This document shows positions 35,872-47,408 of a DNA stretch of 64,000 bases, piece after piece. The stretch comes from Antrodiella citrinella (Eukaryota; Basidiomycota; Agaricomycetes; Polyporales; Steccherinaceae), in the NCBI GenBank assembly GCA_004802725.1, contig SGPM01000053.1, positions 45,018-109,017 on the forward strand, read 5' to 3'. The stretch's first letter is position 1, and each line of letters begins with the position of its first letter. Under the pieces are notes generated by a model, which did no database searches, was not told the DNA's origin, and saw nothing but the letters and a program-made list of their open reading frames with translations. Both the position numbers and the translations under genes were made by a program.

Positions 35872-37201
35872 ATGACGGAAGCGGCTCCTCCTCCCCCTCC
35901 GACCAACAAAATCAGACCTATTATCGATGCCTTCCAGTGTGAGGCATTGAGCCTGTCCATTCTACCAGTTGTGGAAGATGACGGCGAAGACGCTATGAAT
36001 CTCTACCCTGATCCTCCATATAATGTTATCCTCATATCTCTTGCTGTGGGCCTGGGGATTAATCCCATTCAAGTTTTGCAGTTGGTTTCTCCCAACACGA
36101 ATGGGAATTGGGCTGGAGTCATACCAAAAGTGGCTTTTCTTCAAAACACCCCCTTTGTTATAGTGGTATGTCTCAGTCACATTGGTAGTGTAGTCATTGG
36201 CAACCTCACATAGCGATTCAGGGCAACAGTTCCCAGCCCCTCGGTTGGAAATACGATGACAGTACAGCCGAGTGGTGACAGTTTGTGCATTTCAATGCAA
36301 AACTTTACTTGGGAAGTTACTGTTTCTGCCGACCCATGCCAATACATACATATAGCATGGACAAATGGGTCACTGGAGTATTGATCACGGCATTGTATTG
36401 ATGAAAGCACTACCCTCTGTAACTTATTTAAACAGGACACCGATTTTCGGGATTGTCTTGCCTGACAACCCGCAAATATTCCCAGTCGTCCCAATGAACC
36501 TCACGTCCACCGGCTTTGAATGGGTTTGGAACTGACCTCACGGAGTGCCTGGAATTCTCCAGCCCAGAACTGACTTCTACATGTTTGGGGGCGACAACCG
36601 CGGTCCTGGCTCAGGAGGAATTCTATCCACGACCACATTGCTTGGATGTGATAGTAACTTCACGGGTTCGTCCACTGCACCCACTACATCCCAGATTACC
36701 TCTTTTATGCCGACCAGCATGATCCAGAGCACCGCCGTGGTTTCTGGCACCAGCCCCACCGATGTGGGTGGTTCGAAATCGAGGTCAGGGTACTTGCGAC
36801 TCAATAATTCTCAAACAAGCTAATAATATGTACAGTGCCAGCGATAATCTTGGTGTTATACTTGGAGCTGTGATTGGAGGTGCGACGGGTCTAGTCTTGC
36901 TCCTCCTCATACTCCTTTTGTGGAGACGTTTGAACAAGTATAAGGCAGGTCGTCTGGTGGACCTAGTCATAGATAATGACTCGAGCTCCGTCGGTCATGA
37001 CAACAGTCCGAGTAATTCTCCCATCGTCCCTCCCGATCCATACATGACCTCACCCTCGCCTGGGATTGCCACTCTCCCCTCATTTTCATCAGACTCCCTA
37101 CGACACTCGGACTACATTTTATCTGACAGCTCGAATACATCTGATCCCAGCGCACTTTTCCTCCCGCCCTCNAACATCAGGAAAGCAAGACCCGTGTTGT
37201 A
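35872..37201 (+). pseudogene. Single-pass membrane protein with extracellular beta-type modules, probably damaged
   Basis: Exon 1 (35872-36165, MTEAAPPPPPTN) splices in phase to GNSSQPLGWKYDDSTAEW (from 36222). A second module, VTVSADPCQYIHIAWTNGS, begins near 36312. It continues in TPIFGIVLPDNPQIFP and, past an in-frame TGA (36533-36535), PHGVPGILQPRTDFYMFGG. A Ser/Thr-rich stalk follows. Then comes a membrane helix (LGVILGAVIGGATGLVLLLL, about 36850-36910) with WRRLNK as its stop-transfer side. The cytoplasmic Ser/Pro tail ends at 37201. A two-module ectodomain, Ser/Thr stalk, one helix and a disordered tail are common in uncharacterised Agaricomycete surface proteins. No clear signal peptide was seen. 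The in-frame stop suggests a pseudogene, or an unseen intron. Confidence 0.5.
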
Positions 37202-38672
37202 ATTCCGATTTACACATCTTCTTACATCCGCTTGACGTCATCCCCGACTCGCCCCGACTCGCCCGACTCGACCGACTCCCTACCTGTGTTATCTCATCTC
37301 ACAGATCGATCTATTTCCTTTCTTGTCCGTACCGGCATTCCCCGTTCCTGGCTCACTGCACATACATGCCGCAGCCGTATTCTTTTATACTATCCGCTCT
37401 TCATTATGCTTTCCAATCACCATATTAAATCATCTCCTAACATGACTGAGCATTCCATTTGACGCTCCAGATCATTTCCCCCTTTTCTGTATGTCTTGGT
37501 TCCAGTGTCTTGGCATTGTACCATACATGTATTTAAACTCCGACTTCTCATCTTTCGAATTCATCTGTTGATTCCCCCCACTCTCGTGTGCTATCCTTGC
37601 CACTTTACAACACTGTGAATGACATTATACTCTTGTGTTACAGTTTCAGCTAGTGTTGCCATAGAGTGGGGTCACTCCGGAGGCTGATCTCGCACTGATG
37701 GGCCGCGGTATGGTTCACCTTCGCGATCCAAGTCCTCAGTACCATCGCCCGTCCCATCTTCCGAGTGTTCATCTTCAGCATCTCTCAATGCTTGACGTTC
37801 AGGCTCAGAATCGAGAACTGGACTGAAGTCTCGTACTATGGGCGGCTGGACCTGTGAAGTAGAGCCCGGTGGTGGTACTACGAGACCATGTAAGTAATTA
37901 GAATGGCAAGTACTATAGCACACTTCGACTGACCACATCCACATGTCTCAGCAAGTGATCAATTCTCCTTCACTTCAATAAGTCTTAGCATCAAGGAGGA
38001 CTTGTGCGCGTCCTCTGGCGTTGTGAAGAAGAGAGCTTCCTCGATCTCCGACTCATCTGCCGTGTGTGATCCAGAGAATGTTTGTGACAGCACATCACGG
38101 CCAGATGAATGCGACAATTGTTGTGAGGTACTGTGGAGTGGTCCAAAGGTCAGTCTGCGTAGTTCAATCAGCGGATTGTTTTGCTCACCTCAAGGACAAG
38201 TTCCTACTAGGTGGGTCATGTTGCGCACCAGTGAGTAGCCTCTGGCGCCACTGAGAGGACTGGCGGGCCATCTGAGAGTATGGCAATCTTGCAGTGCATT
38301 TGACGGAACTCATCGACAAGTTGGCGTGAAGGTAACAACAAATGCGCTGCTCTTTATACAAATTACGCCCTGACTGATCTTCTGCAATAGTTATCTTCCG
38401 TACCAACTCCCGACAATCCCGCCTCATTGGAAATTCAACCGGGGAAACATTTCCCGTTCTCTGTAATGAACTTTTCAGGCCAGTCCCGCCCCACTGACAT
38501 CACAGTCTTCATATCACTCATATTCTACAACAGTGCATTGCCGTTCCATGACAAAGCCTGGGGTTGTACAATCGATTGCGCAGGTATATAATGGACTCCG
38601 AGGACACCCGCAGGAACTTGGACCATCAGGATCGTATTTTTCACCCCGTCATGACTTCGCCTACCCGAACTT
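37202..38672. other. Intergenic region, possible lone exon
   Basis: A minus-strand frame (37944-37672) ends in an acidic tail (AEDEHSEDGTGDGTEDLD). It could be the last exon of a lost or unrecognised gene, but no upstream exon could be joined. Frames on both strands at 38000-38430 are not supported. Confidence 0.3.
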
Positions 38673-39545
38673 GTGGATGCTTGGGGGACGCACCTGTCTG
38701 TGAGCACGAAGTACGTCACCCGACTTGAAAGTCCTCGCTTCCACTCATATGAGTCATATTCACATTGCGCAGTATTTCTTAGCCCAACAAGCTTGGATGT
38801 CTCAGACGCCGAGTCAAAGCGACAACCCATCTCTCGCTGGGCCCGCTTCTCATACCCTGTCAACACCAAGGGGCCCCTATCTCGTTCCTCGTCCTACGGT
38901 AGTGCAGCACCATTAGGCACATCTCCATTCTCTCTGTCGCCGACCTCATCTCATCCGTTGCAGGCTGTAGCCTCGTCTCAGCAAAGTCCGCCACACTTCT
39001 ATCCACAGGGCAGCTATTATCTCACTGATGGTCACATTATTTCTAGTGGCCCGTACGGTCAACCGCTGCCACCTGGGAACATTTATCAACAGATGTTCGC
39101 TCAGGCTCAGGTCCATCCGAATAGCTTTCCGCCGGCACCCCCTCAGACCGACACGCCTGGTACTCCTCAGCAGACCTTCACACTTAATGCTTCTATTCAA
39201 GTCACATCTCCATCTCGGCATCTGACATCCCCCTCTGCTCAGGCTTCAAAGGCCAAAAAGCGAGCAGCGGCGTCTTCTAGAAGGGTGGCAAAGAGACGTC
39301 GTGCAAACGAGTCAGCTGTGGCTGGCTGAGTCATTTGGAGTCGGACCATCTTCTGCTCTCACGGCTACCACTTCCCTCTCAGCTCCGCATCCCGCGCTGG
39401 CACCAGCCATCGAGGCTGATGCTGAGGGTCGTGGGTACAAGTCACTTTTACCCACAAAGCCAGTTCCAAAAACATCTGCTTAAGCTGCAACGGATGTGTG
39501 GTTCTTTGTGGGTCCAGTTGACGCTTTCTTTGGGTAAGNCNGNTG
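38673..39545 (+). CDS. Ser/Pro-rich basic ORF, possibly start of a BED/hAT-type element protein
   Basis: About 218 residues run from 38673 to 39329. They are rich in Ser, Pro and Gln and end in a strongly basic patch (AKKRAAASSRRVAKRRRA). By a frame change near 39310 they connect to an Ala/Ser-rich stretch and, just before the N bases, to the codons ATDVWFFVGPVDAFFG. A motif of the form TDVWxFV precedes BED-type zinc fingers in many Agaricomycete hAT-like proteins. That link is from general memory and is weak. The sequence is cut by the LTR at 39551. The true start is uncertain. Confidence 0.35.
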
Positions 39546-39550
39546 NNGCC

Positions 39551-39918
39551 TGNTACNANGNANCGNAATAAGCAAGTCGAGGTTCNNTCTGAATAGTGAT
39601 GTCACTTGTCTGNGTCTTGCTTAGGACNCTTTGTGTATTGAACAAAGGAGGTCAAGCTGAGGATGGTCCACAGCGAGACTGCTAGTTTATATACAAGTAC
39701 AGATATGATGAGTCAAGAGAAAAGATAAGCAAAGAGACTTAGTAATACAGCGGGCATCGATGAGTAAGCCCTACAGCTTATGTTGAATAAGCAAGTCACA
39801 TGATAAGTAAGTCATGTGGAGATGAGTCATGATGAATGACGAGACAAGGAATAAGAGTTCGTTAAGCAAAAAGAAAAGAAAAGAAATATAACTACAAGTT
39901 ACAACGAAAACTGTAACA
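39551..39918 (+). mobile_element. LTR of family B, copy 1
   Basis: 368 bp starting TGNTACNANG (TGTTACGACG in the clean copy) and ending CTGTAACA. It is nearly identical to 55901-56267. Nearly all of the few differences are transitions. There is no matching 5-bp target duplication and no internal region beside it, so it is a solo or recombined LTR. N bases mark its left edge. Confidence 0.85.
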
Positions 39919-39948
39919 CAGGGTCCAAGAGTAGAATCATCTGTCACA

Positions 39949-40692
39949 TTGGCTCAACGTGCTGGTACGTTCATTCTCTATACTTGTGCATGTACTACCA
40001 CTCACAGTTTGGATCTATCATCTTGTACAACAGCAACTGGGTTTCCAAAGTATCTCGATGCCTTATCTGAGTTCTTGGGACGAGCCGAACTTCCCGGGCT
40101 TGTTGCGCATTTTCTGCAGGCCCAACTTGATCCGGATATCGAACTTGAGATCAACGAGGATCCACCAGACCGCTACTTCATCAATCCTCGTGTATTGGTT
40201 TTCAATTCCGCTGTTGCAACGTACTACGCACCTAGTGACCTATCCGGGATTGGGGGGATGCATCGAGAACATATCCGAGCAACACAATCATGGAGAAGAG
40301 GCCCTGCTCGTCATGATTGTGTTGTCGTTGAAACCGACGCAACCAAGGATGGGATGGATGGCCTGACAGTAGGTCGTGTGGCCTTGTTCTTCTCGTTCCG
40401 ACACGATGGTAAGAAATATCCTTGTGCATTGATTGATTGGTTTTCCAAGGTCGGGACGACACCGGACAAACTCACAGGTATTTGGGTGGTCGAACCAGAG
40501 CGTTATTCAGACGGCTCGCGCGTTTGTGATGTGCTTCATTTGGACACCATTCTTCGAAACATTCACCTACTTCCTTCTTTTGGTTCTGAAGACGTACCGA
40601 AGGATATGAGGTTCACGGATTCTCTAGACGCATTTCAAGCCTTCTATGTGAACAAGTACGCCGATCATCATTCTCACGAGATTGTATTTTGA
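39949..40692 (+). pseudogene. C-terminal part of a Plavaka-like transposase, 5' truncated at an LTR
   Basis: The 247-aa frame matches the C-terminal domain of the very common Agaricomycete Plavaka-type transposon protein. Characteristic blocks are VFNSAVATYYAPSDLSGIGG, RREHIRATQSWR-like sequence, RVALFFSFRHDGKKYPCAL, DWFSKVG, TGIWVVEPE, LDTILRNIHLLPSFG and the terminal DAFQAFYVNKYADHHSHEIVF-type tail with stop at 40690-40692. The catalytic N-terminal two thirds are missing. The frame runs back into the LTR edge at 39918. It is therefore an inactive fragment, although this part is still open. The family name is assigned by recognition, not by a search. Confidence 0.6.
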
Positions 40693-40823
40693 ACGAGTTC
40701 CAATCATGTATTACTACACACCACATTGTTCTCATTACAACTTAAAAGTACTTAGTACTTACACATGCTTTGATAAAGTAATTGAAAGTTCTCTTAAGTG
40801 TCCACAAGTAAGAAAAGCACGCA

Positions 40824-42977
40824 GTGCACGCTCAAGCACGTCGAAGCACGCTCAAGCGCGCTGAAGTGGATTGTCGTTTTCCTGATGCGGACGGACGTTC
40901 TGATCAACTACTGTGTCGCGTGAAGTTGGCCGACGCTCTCAAGGTCCTCCACCTCATGTACTTTATGACGGAACCCCTACACGAGGCTATTGAGATCTAT
41001 CAGCAATGCCTCCAATATATGTCTGAAGACGACTCACAGCATATCGAGGTGCTCTGTGGTCTCTCCGATGCTCTGCGGCTTCGCTATAAACACGATGGAC
41101 AATCAGCAGACGTAGATTCTTCTGTATCTCTCGCCCACAAAGCTTTGGACTCTGCCGCTATCGCCCCTGAGGGTAAAGCGAAGGCCTTTAGTGCTATCGC
41201 AAATGCATTGAAAGCTCGGTACAGTCTAACAAGAGACTCATCCGACCTCAATGAGGCCATTGACTACTACGAACAAGCCTGAGGTCTTCGTAAGAGCGAT
41301 GATCCCTTCCTCGTTGAATCTGTGAGGGACCTCGGAGAAGCTCTCAAAGATCGATACAAATCTTCAGGGTCTATCGCGGACATTGACCGCGCCCTCGACC
41401 TCCAACGCCAAGCCTCGAGCTCATGCCCTCCCTCTCACCCCGCCTTTGCCGAATATCTCGGTAGCCTCATCGACATGCTCTTCTCGCGTTACCACATCTC
41501 AGGCATGCCTGGTGATCTAGAGGAAGCTCTGGTGCATTGTCGGAAGATCGTCAAATTAAGACCGGATGACAGGATTCAGCATCTCATACGCATTTCGCAG
41601 ACCCTATGGGGTCTTAGTGCGAGATACGCGCAGACGAGCGATCCGAGGGATCTGGAGCAGATGAGGAGGTTAAGAGAGACTGTGCTAGAGTTTGACGCAA
41701 AGGGAGATATGTCATTCACTGTGGATATCTTGAAGAGGAACGCGGCCGTCCTGCCAGGCGAGACCCCCACAGAGGCGGACTCAAAGATTGCAGGAAACGA
41801 AGAAGGGCGTGGATTGTATACATCCGTTACGGATCGTGTGCAGATCCTGATCCTCACGGCGAATATGCACACACTGCGTTTTGATGAGACGAAGGCTACC
41901 GAGGATTTCACGCAGGCGGAACAAACCTACCGTGAAGCACTGGACATGTTGCCCGACCGTAACAAGGAAAAACGTAGAGAGGTTCTGCAGCCTCTTTCGT
42001 CTTTGTTCGCATCACGGTTCTGATAGGAAGGACGTACGGAGGACCTTGACAGGGCTATCTCCTTCGCTGAGGCGGCCCTTGCTGCTACTCGACCTCATTC
42101 CCGCGCACACGCCCTCCAGGAAAGTCAGCTCGGTAATCTCATCGCACAACACTACTGGGATGTTTCCGACGATCATAATATTTCACAACTACTCGCCGCA
42201 ATTGAGCATTTCAGAAGCGTCTGCGATGCCCCGGAATGCCCCTTGTATATTCGTTTTCATGCGTCTCTCTACTGGTCTGCCATAGCCGCTGAACACACTT
42301 TCGCTGACTTGTTCTCAATCATGATGGATGGCTATCGTGCATCCTTTGATCTGCTCCCCCAACTTGCCTGGCTTGGTGCGGATACCCGTGCATCCTTACA
42401 TGCGATCCAGCAAAGCGCAGGATTGCCTGCAGACGCAGCGACCTTCGCGTTGACGGAAGGGAAGGAAAAAGAGGCCGTTGGGTTCTTGGAAGTAGGACGG
42501 TCCGTGATTTGGAACCAGGCGACACGATTGAGGACACCTGTCGATGACGTAGCAGCTGTTGCACCGGAGCTTGCAGAGAAATTGAAGGTCCTCTCAAGGT
42601 CTATTGAGGGCCACAGAGTCCATCATGCCAATATTGTCAGCTCTACCACTGAAGATGACGAGGATACCACCGCCGCTACAGCCTTGCACACATCCTGGCG
42701 ATTATGACAAGACTGGCTCTCTGTCATACAGTCCATCCGCAGCCTCCCCAGATTTCGTCATTTCCTACAGAGGAAACCGTTCGAAGCAGTGGCAAGCGTC
42801 GCGAGGGAGGGTCCCGTAGTCATCCTGATTGCACACGAAAGGCTGAGTGTGGCATTGATCTTGCCTGAGGAAGGCGCGGCGTCAGTATGTGTGCAGTTGA
42901 AGACGACTGTGAAGAAGTTGAAGGATTTGCATGGGACGCTCAGGAAAGTGGCTCACTCGAGAGGGGCGCGAGAAGAT
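40824..42977 (+). pseudogene. TPR-CHAT protein gene with four in-frame stops, cut off by an LTR
   Basis: One reading frame runs from about 40824 to 42977. It contains many tetratricopeptide repeats of the fungal type (LGEALKDRYKSSGSIADIDRAL, LIDMLFSRYHISGMPGDLEEAL, EGRTEDLDRAISFAEAAL). Next comes the linker EEVGRSVIWNQ-type block (LEVGRSVIWNQATRLRTP). Then comes the beginning of a CHAT domain (WLSVIQSIRSLPRF ... EGPVVILIAHERLSVALIL). CHAT is a caspase-like protease fold found with TPRs. The catalytic His/Cys half is missing: the frame stops at N bases and the LTR at 42990. In-frame stops lie at 41280 (TGA), 42021 (TGA), 42024 (TAG) and 42705 (TGA). There are no frameshifts. The true N-terminus is not visible. 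Confidence 0.85.
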
Positions 42978-42989
42978 NNGNNNNNNNNN

Positions 42990-43445
42990 TGTTACGTGAG
43001 GCGTAACTTCGGCACNAGTTCTGACTAGGACGAGGTTCAAGTGAGACGNTGAGNACNATGTGCAGACGAGGACGATGTTCAGAGTGGAAGATAACCTCTA
43101 TTAACAAGGAGGTCAAGTTGGGGAACAACTTGACCNACNCGTACAGGTATTTATACAGGTATGAGANCTGCGGAANCTGAAGGAGGATCNTTCNAGTATT
43201 AAAGGACTGCGGAAAGAAAGGAGGAACGTTCGAAGGAGAACCGTTGGAACAGTGAGCGTTGAACGAGGATGGTTCATCCGCAGTAAGGGAATAGGAAAGG
43301 GGGTGAGTCGTACTAGGTATATGTATGGGAGTCCATATGCGGGTAAGGGTACAACGAAGGAAGTGGATGAGGGAATAAAGGGATAACGGGAAATAAAGGG
43401 AAAGAAAAAAGGGAAAAAGAATAGAGCGCACAAGTGTTTGTAACA
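42990..43445 (+). mobile_element. LTR of family D (related to family B)
   Basis: 456 bp, TGTTACGTGAGG to TTTGTAACA. It shares blocks with family B (AAGGAGGTCAAG and a TATTTATACAGGTATGA promoter-like box). The left edge is an N run and the right edge is AAGAA. No internal retroelement sequence is beside it. Unrelated truncated genes lie on its two sides. Confidence 0.8.
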
Positions 43446-44157
43446 AAGAATCGGACACTGACAGTGTGCAGCCGGTGACGCGCAAGCCAACCCCGAAAGC
43501 CAAAGCGAAGGCAGTTGATGTCGATCTTTCATCGGATCCCGATGATCATCCTACGAGGAAGGGCAAGGCGGAGGCGAAGGGGAAGGGGAAGGAGGTCGTT
43601 TTATCAGAAGCTGCAGACCTGACTTCCTCCTCGGAACACGACATCCCGGTGCCTGTGAAGCCAAAGGGTATGAAGTCAAAGAAGGGGCCCTCCAGGACCC
43701 AGATTCGGACAACCCGTCAGATGGAGACGTACCCCCTACGAGGAAGCAAACCAGATCCAAACTCGGCCAATCGAAAACGATCTGTGATGCTCACAGTCTT
43801 GAACCGCCGGAGGAAGATGTGGCGGAAGGTGGTCCTCGTTGCGTTCGGCACGTTGCAAAACACTATGATCCTGCCAACGGTGGTGAAGTCGAAGTTGCTT
43901 TAGGTGCTCCACGATCCAAAGGAAGGAAGGACATTGTGAAGGAGGCGGAGCCGGAGGCGGGGGTTCCTGAACATTGGACAGGAGGGAAAGTGAAGAAGGC
44001 TGTGGTAACAGCGGCAGGCTCCGCTCGGAAGAACAAGGGTCACACTGCGGCGTCGGCGGCGCACGTTGATGATTCTGAAGGTGAAGACCGCACTCCGGGT
44101 GCTGCGAAACATGAAGTCCGTGGTCATCGAGGAGCTGCCGGGAAGAAGAAAGCCTAG
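43446..44157 (+). pseudogene. 3' part of a low-complexity acidic/basic protein gene
   Basis: An open frame leaves the LTR edge directly (ESDTDSVQPVTRKPTPKAKAKAV). It is Lys/Glu/Asp-rich with KGKAEAKGKGKE, then switches frame near 43700 to a similar stretch (DPDSDNPSDGDVPPTRKQTRSK). It ends GAAGKKKA with TAG at 44155-44157. The composition suggests a nuclear disordered tail. The 5' part is missing at the LTR and one frame slip is needed, so it is a remnant. The family is unknown. Confidence 0.5.
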
Positions 44158-44160
44158 TGT

Positions 44161-44331
44161 TTTTCCTCACAGTATGTCTCAGGTTGTCGAAGATTGCACT
44201 AGATCCGTATGTATGAAGAGAAAGCTTCTATTTCAAGAAGTATGAATTGTAACATGTCAAGAAACCATCCCAATGTAGATACAACACTTCCCCCCCCTGA
44301 ACTCGCCCTCGGTGCCTCCGCAAAAACTTCA
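44161..44331. other. Short convergent spacer
   Basis: Between two convergent decayed genes. Nothing recognised. Confidence 0.3.
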
Positions 44332-46639
44332 TCACACTCCTTGAGCATCGGTAGATGTCTCGCCGGTTGCCTCCGCCAAGTCGCCGTCCTCATGATCATC
44401 CACCGGAGGAATCTGGAGAGGCAGAGCGCTCGACGGCAGTGTAGGCGACGTGGCAGTGTCACGGTACTGTTGAGGTGGCATTCGTGCGAGGCCTTCAACG
44501 AACCTCTCGAGACAGGAGAAACATTCCTCCCACGAGGGGCTCACATCCACAACCATCCTCGCTCCCGAGGCAGACGCTCCATGAATTGGTGCAATGCCAA
44601 CTACCTTTAAATGAGTACTGCACTTACATTGATTATGCACCTTACCGTATGCGATACCACGACTCTCGCATGTTTTGCCTTTGTAGAGGGGAAGACCTTC
44701 CGCAGGATTAGCGTACAAACTCAATAGACGACGTCGCTGAACACCACTCACCGGCGGAATTGCTGTGTGAACTCGCACCATGTTCCAGAGCGTTGCTCTC
44801 ATCTTCGTCGGAGCTGACATCATCGTCCACTGCCTCCTCCGTCCCTACTTGAAACTCCCAGTTGATAGGTTTCTGCTCGAACTTCCGCTGCAAATAACCT
44901 GTTGGTAGATAGGGAACCACCGGTCCTCGGGTAGCCTGTGGGATATCGTCGCTGTTCGCCTTCTTGACCTTAAGGTCATAGTGAAACACAATAAGGAAAC
45001 ATGTGGCCTGGGGGCTGACCACAATCTTGGCGTTTCCTTCGCCCCGTGGAGACAGGCTACACTGCTGATGATGAGCTCAGCAAGAAACACAGGTACGACC
45101 CTTCAACAAGTTCCAAGTGCATTCCACCTTGCTCTTCCGACAATTGGCACAATCAATGGCCTTGAAATATGTCAGTAAGTACTGACATGTGATGAAAGAC
45201 GTGTTCTGCTTACCGACGTAAACTTCGGACCACCGATACAGTTATACTTGTACCGCTGAACGGGATCAAGAAGATATGTGTTCACGGCTGTGCCATATAC
45301 ATGGAGGTGGTCAAAGCGATGGTCCATATTCTCCTTCTTGTGGGACTTGCGCTGCTTCTTGATCAGAGGTGCACTCACGGATTGCTTCCAAGTGCGTTTG
45401 CTCATTCCGGAAGGTGCAGGGATCTCGATGACATCGTCATCGTCGGATGGGAGCTGTTCGTTGTCAGAACCATCCGCCACGACAGCCTGCGGAGCGGGCA
45501 ATGCACGCCCCCATGGATGTCTGATTGCTTTGCTTGCTCCCCGCGTTGGAGCATTTGCCAATCTCCCCGAGGTGGTCTCGACGACTTCAATGTCATCAGA
45601 TTGCAGCTGATCCACTTCGGAATCATCTCCTTCCACCGAGCTTTTCGGAGTAAGCAGTACATGCACCCCGGATCCTCTACGCTGTGGGCGTACTCCACGT
45701 GTCGGAGCATTTGGTGGTCCCACCGACGATGGCGCGGGAGGTGGCGAGAGTGCGTTATCACCAAGTCTGGTCTTTGTGCAATCAGTAGCTGATGGGTCTG
45801 ATCGTGACTTAGGTGGCACGAGCTTCTGGGGCTGGTGTGTGACATCGGCACCGGCGCAGCTGACGATTGCCCCACAGACGACGCAGGAGGCGGGGAGGGA
45901 GTGTGAGATACCGTCTCAGGGTTGTGGACAGGCGACATCGACATTAATTCATTGAGGGCAGTAAATACCTTGTCCTGTGGGGACGCTATCGCACCAGTTG
46001 GGGGTTGTGCCGAGGGAGGTGCGTCGCTCTGCCTAGAATGAACGGAACTGGAGGGTGTCTGGGACTTTTGACGAGATGGACCGGGCATTGGTGCTTTGGA
46101 CGACGTTGTGGTAGGAACTTGGTCCCGAGCGTTCACTGAATTGGTCGTTGGCTCTGAAGTAAACATCTTGTTTTAACGATGTATCTGAAGAGCACGAATG
46201 ATTGACTCACCTGCAATCCACCAGGTATTGCGGTTTGCCAACTCCCGCAGTTCCTGATCCTCTTCTATCACCATACCGTCATCGATGTACACCCTGATCC
46301 CGGTTTGTGATTCTTCCACCAACCGGTTGTCTTCAGCCAATAGCTGCTTTGTCAAATGTCCGTGACTCCCTGCCGTGAGTACGGCCTTCGCCAGGTAATA
46401 TGGGATTCGGCATAGTCGGTCGATGCGTTGAATTTTGAGTGCTGCTGTCTGGATATCTTCATGGTGAGTTCTAAGTTTATTGCCGAAGTTAGGGCACTCA
46501 CCAATTCCTCCGCCAGTTTCTGCTGATGTGTCAAGTTGTTCCTGTCCAAGTTCGCGTCAAGAGCAGCTTGAAGCCGTCTGGAGTAAATGAGGATTCTCTT
46601 CTCTGATTCGGTGATATCTTCAATGCCAGTTGGAATCAT
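44332..46639 (-). pseudogene. Gene with Zn2Cys6-like cysteine cluster, broken by a stop and a frame slip
   Basis: Exons that join in phase are 46639-46502 (MIPTGIEDITESEKR, helical), 46448-46211 and 46153 onward. The third is a Ser/Pro-rich disordered region with acidic patches (SDDDDVIEIP). The frame changes near 45830. After an intron ending near 45160 comes CANCRKSKVEC, then CVSC, a TGA (45079-45077) and AHHQQC. Counting the TGA as one residue, the spacing is C-x2-C-x6-C-x9-C-x2-C-x6-C, a good fit to fungal Zn2Cys6 DNA-binding clusters. The placement in the middle of the protein rather than the N-terminus is unusual. A last exon probably ends at 44332 (SWEECFSCLERF, then acidic tail). It may be a dead regulator or a mobile-element accessory gene. 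Confidence 0.55.
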
Positions 46640-46870
46640 TGCGTGCGACAGAAGGAAGGAAGGGTTAGTTCGGTGAGGACAAAGGAAGGCAGGAGGACGG
46701 TGTCCTGCACCAAACCAGTTTGGTACCAGGCAGACAGAATATAGCCGTATTCTGTGAAGGACGTACCAGAGGACCCCTCCTACAAACACGCACCCTCCTC
46801 GTATACCGTCAAATGGAAGGTCCATTGATATTCTGCAAAGGAATATCACTGTTGAAGGAGGAAGGGAGAG

Positions 46871-47056
46871 TCAACCACCGAAAGAGACACGAAAGGGAAG
46901 ACCGAGTACGCACACCGTGACTCTCCCCGCCGCTCTTCGCTCCGCCAGAAATACCCACCCCGTAACCACTGCCACGAAGATCAAAAAGAAGCCCACAAAG
47001 ATAGCAGCAAAGATCAGGCTGCCCAAGTCAGGCTTCTCTTTGGGAGTCGGAAACAT
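46871..47056 (-). CDS. Possible first exon of a small membrane protein
   Basis: MFPTPKEKPDLG leads into a hydrophobic helix (SLIFAAIFVGFFLIFVAVVT) followed by GWVFLAERR, which is a normal single membrane span with a positive inside flank. A donor-like GTGCGTAC follows. The downstream partner may start near 46835 or may be the gene at 46639. It resembles the exon at 47409-47551 in layout. Confidence 0.3.
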   Translation of the reverse strand: MFPTPKEKPDLGSLIFAAIFVGFFLIFVAVVTGWVFLAERRAAGRVTVCVLGLPFRVSFGG

Positions 47057-47408
47057 GTGGTATCAGGATCAAAGGACTCAAACGCGAGTACAACTAGCAG
47101 ATAGCGCTAAGCTACAAGAAGCGCCCCCTCAAGATATGCGATCTGACACGAGGAATCCTACGCTCGCACCTAGAAGGTACATGTCAGGCAGAGGGCCACA
47201 TATTTTTCCTTATGCATGACATTACATACCTCGAATCGCGACCCATCAGCCCACCACCGAGCCCTCAGTTTGTGCGACCACATCACCTGGCACCCGAGCA
47301 GGAGGAAGCTCCTGCAAGGCGAAGGTCACCGAACTATCACGGAGAAGCAGAGTCACCCCCATGGCACGATCAGTATGCCGCGTAGCACCTAGAGAAGCAG
47401 CCACTCAC

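Noticed and set aside
41280..42707. Reassigned TGA codon or selenocysteine as explanation for the in-frame TGAs
   Set aside because: Normal genes in this window end in TGA, one of the four stops is TAG, and the positions fit Arg or Gln in family-like context.
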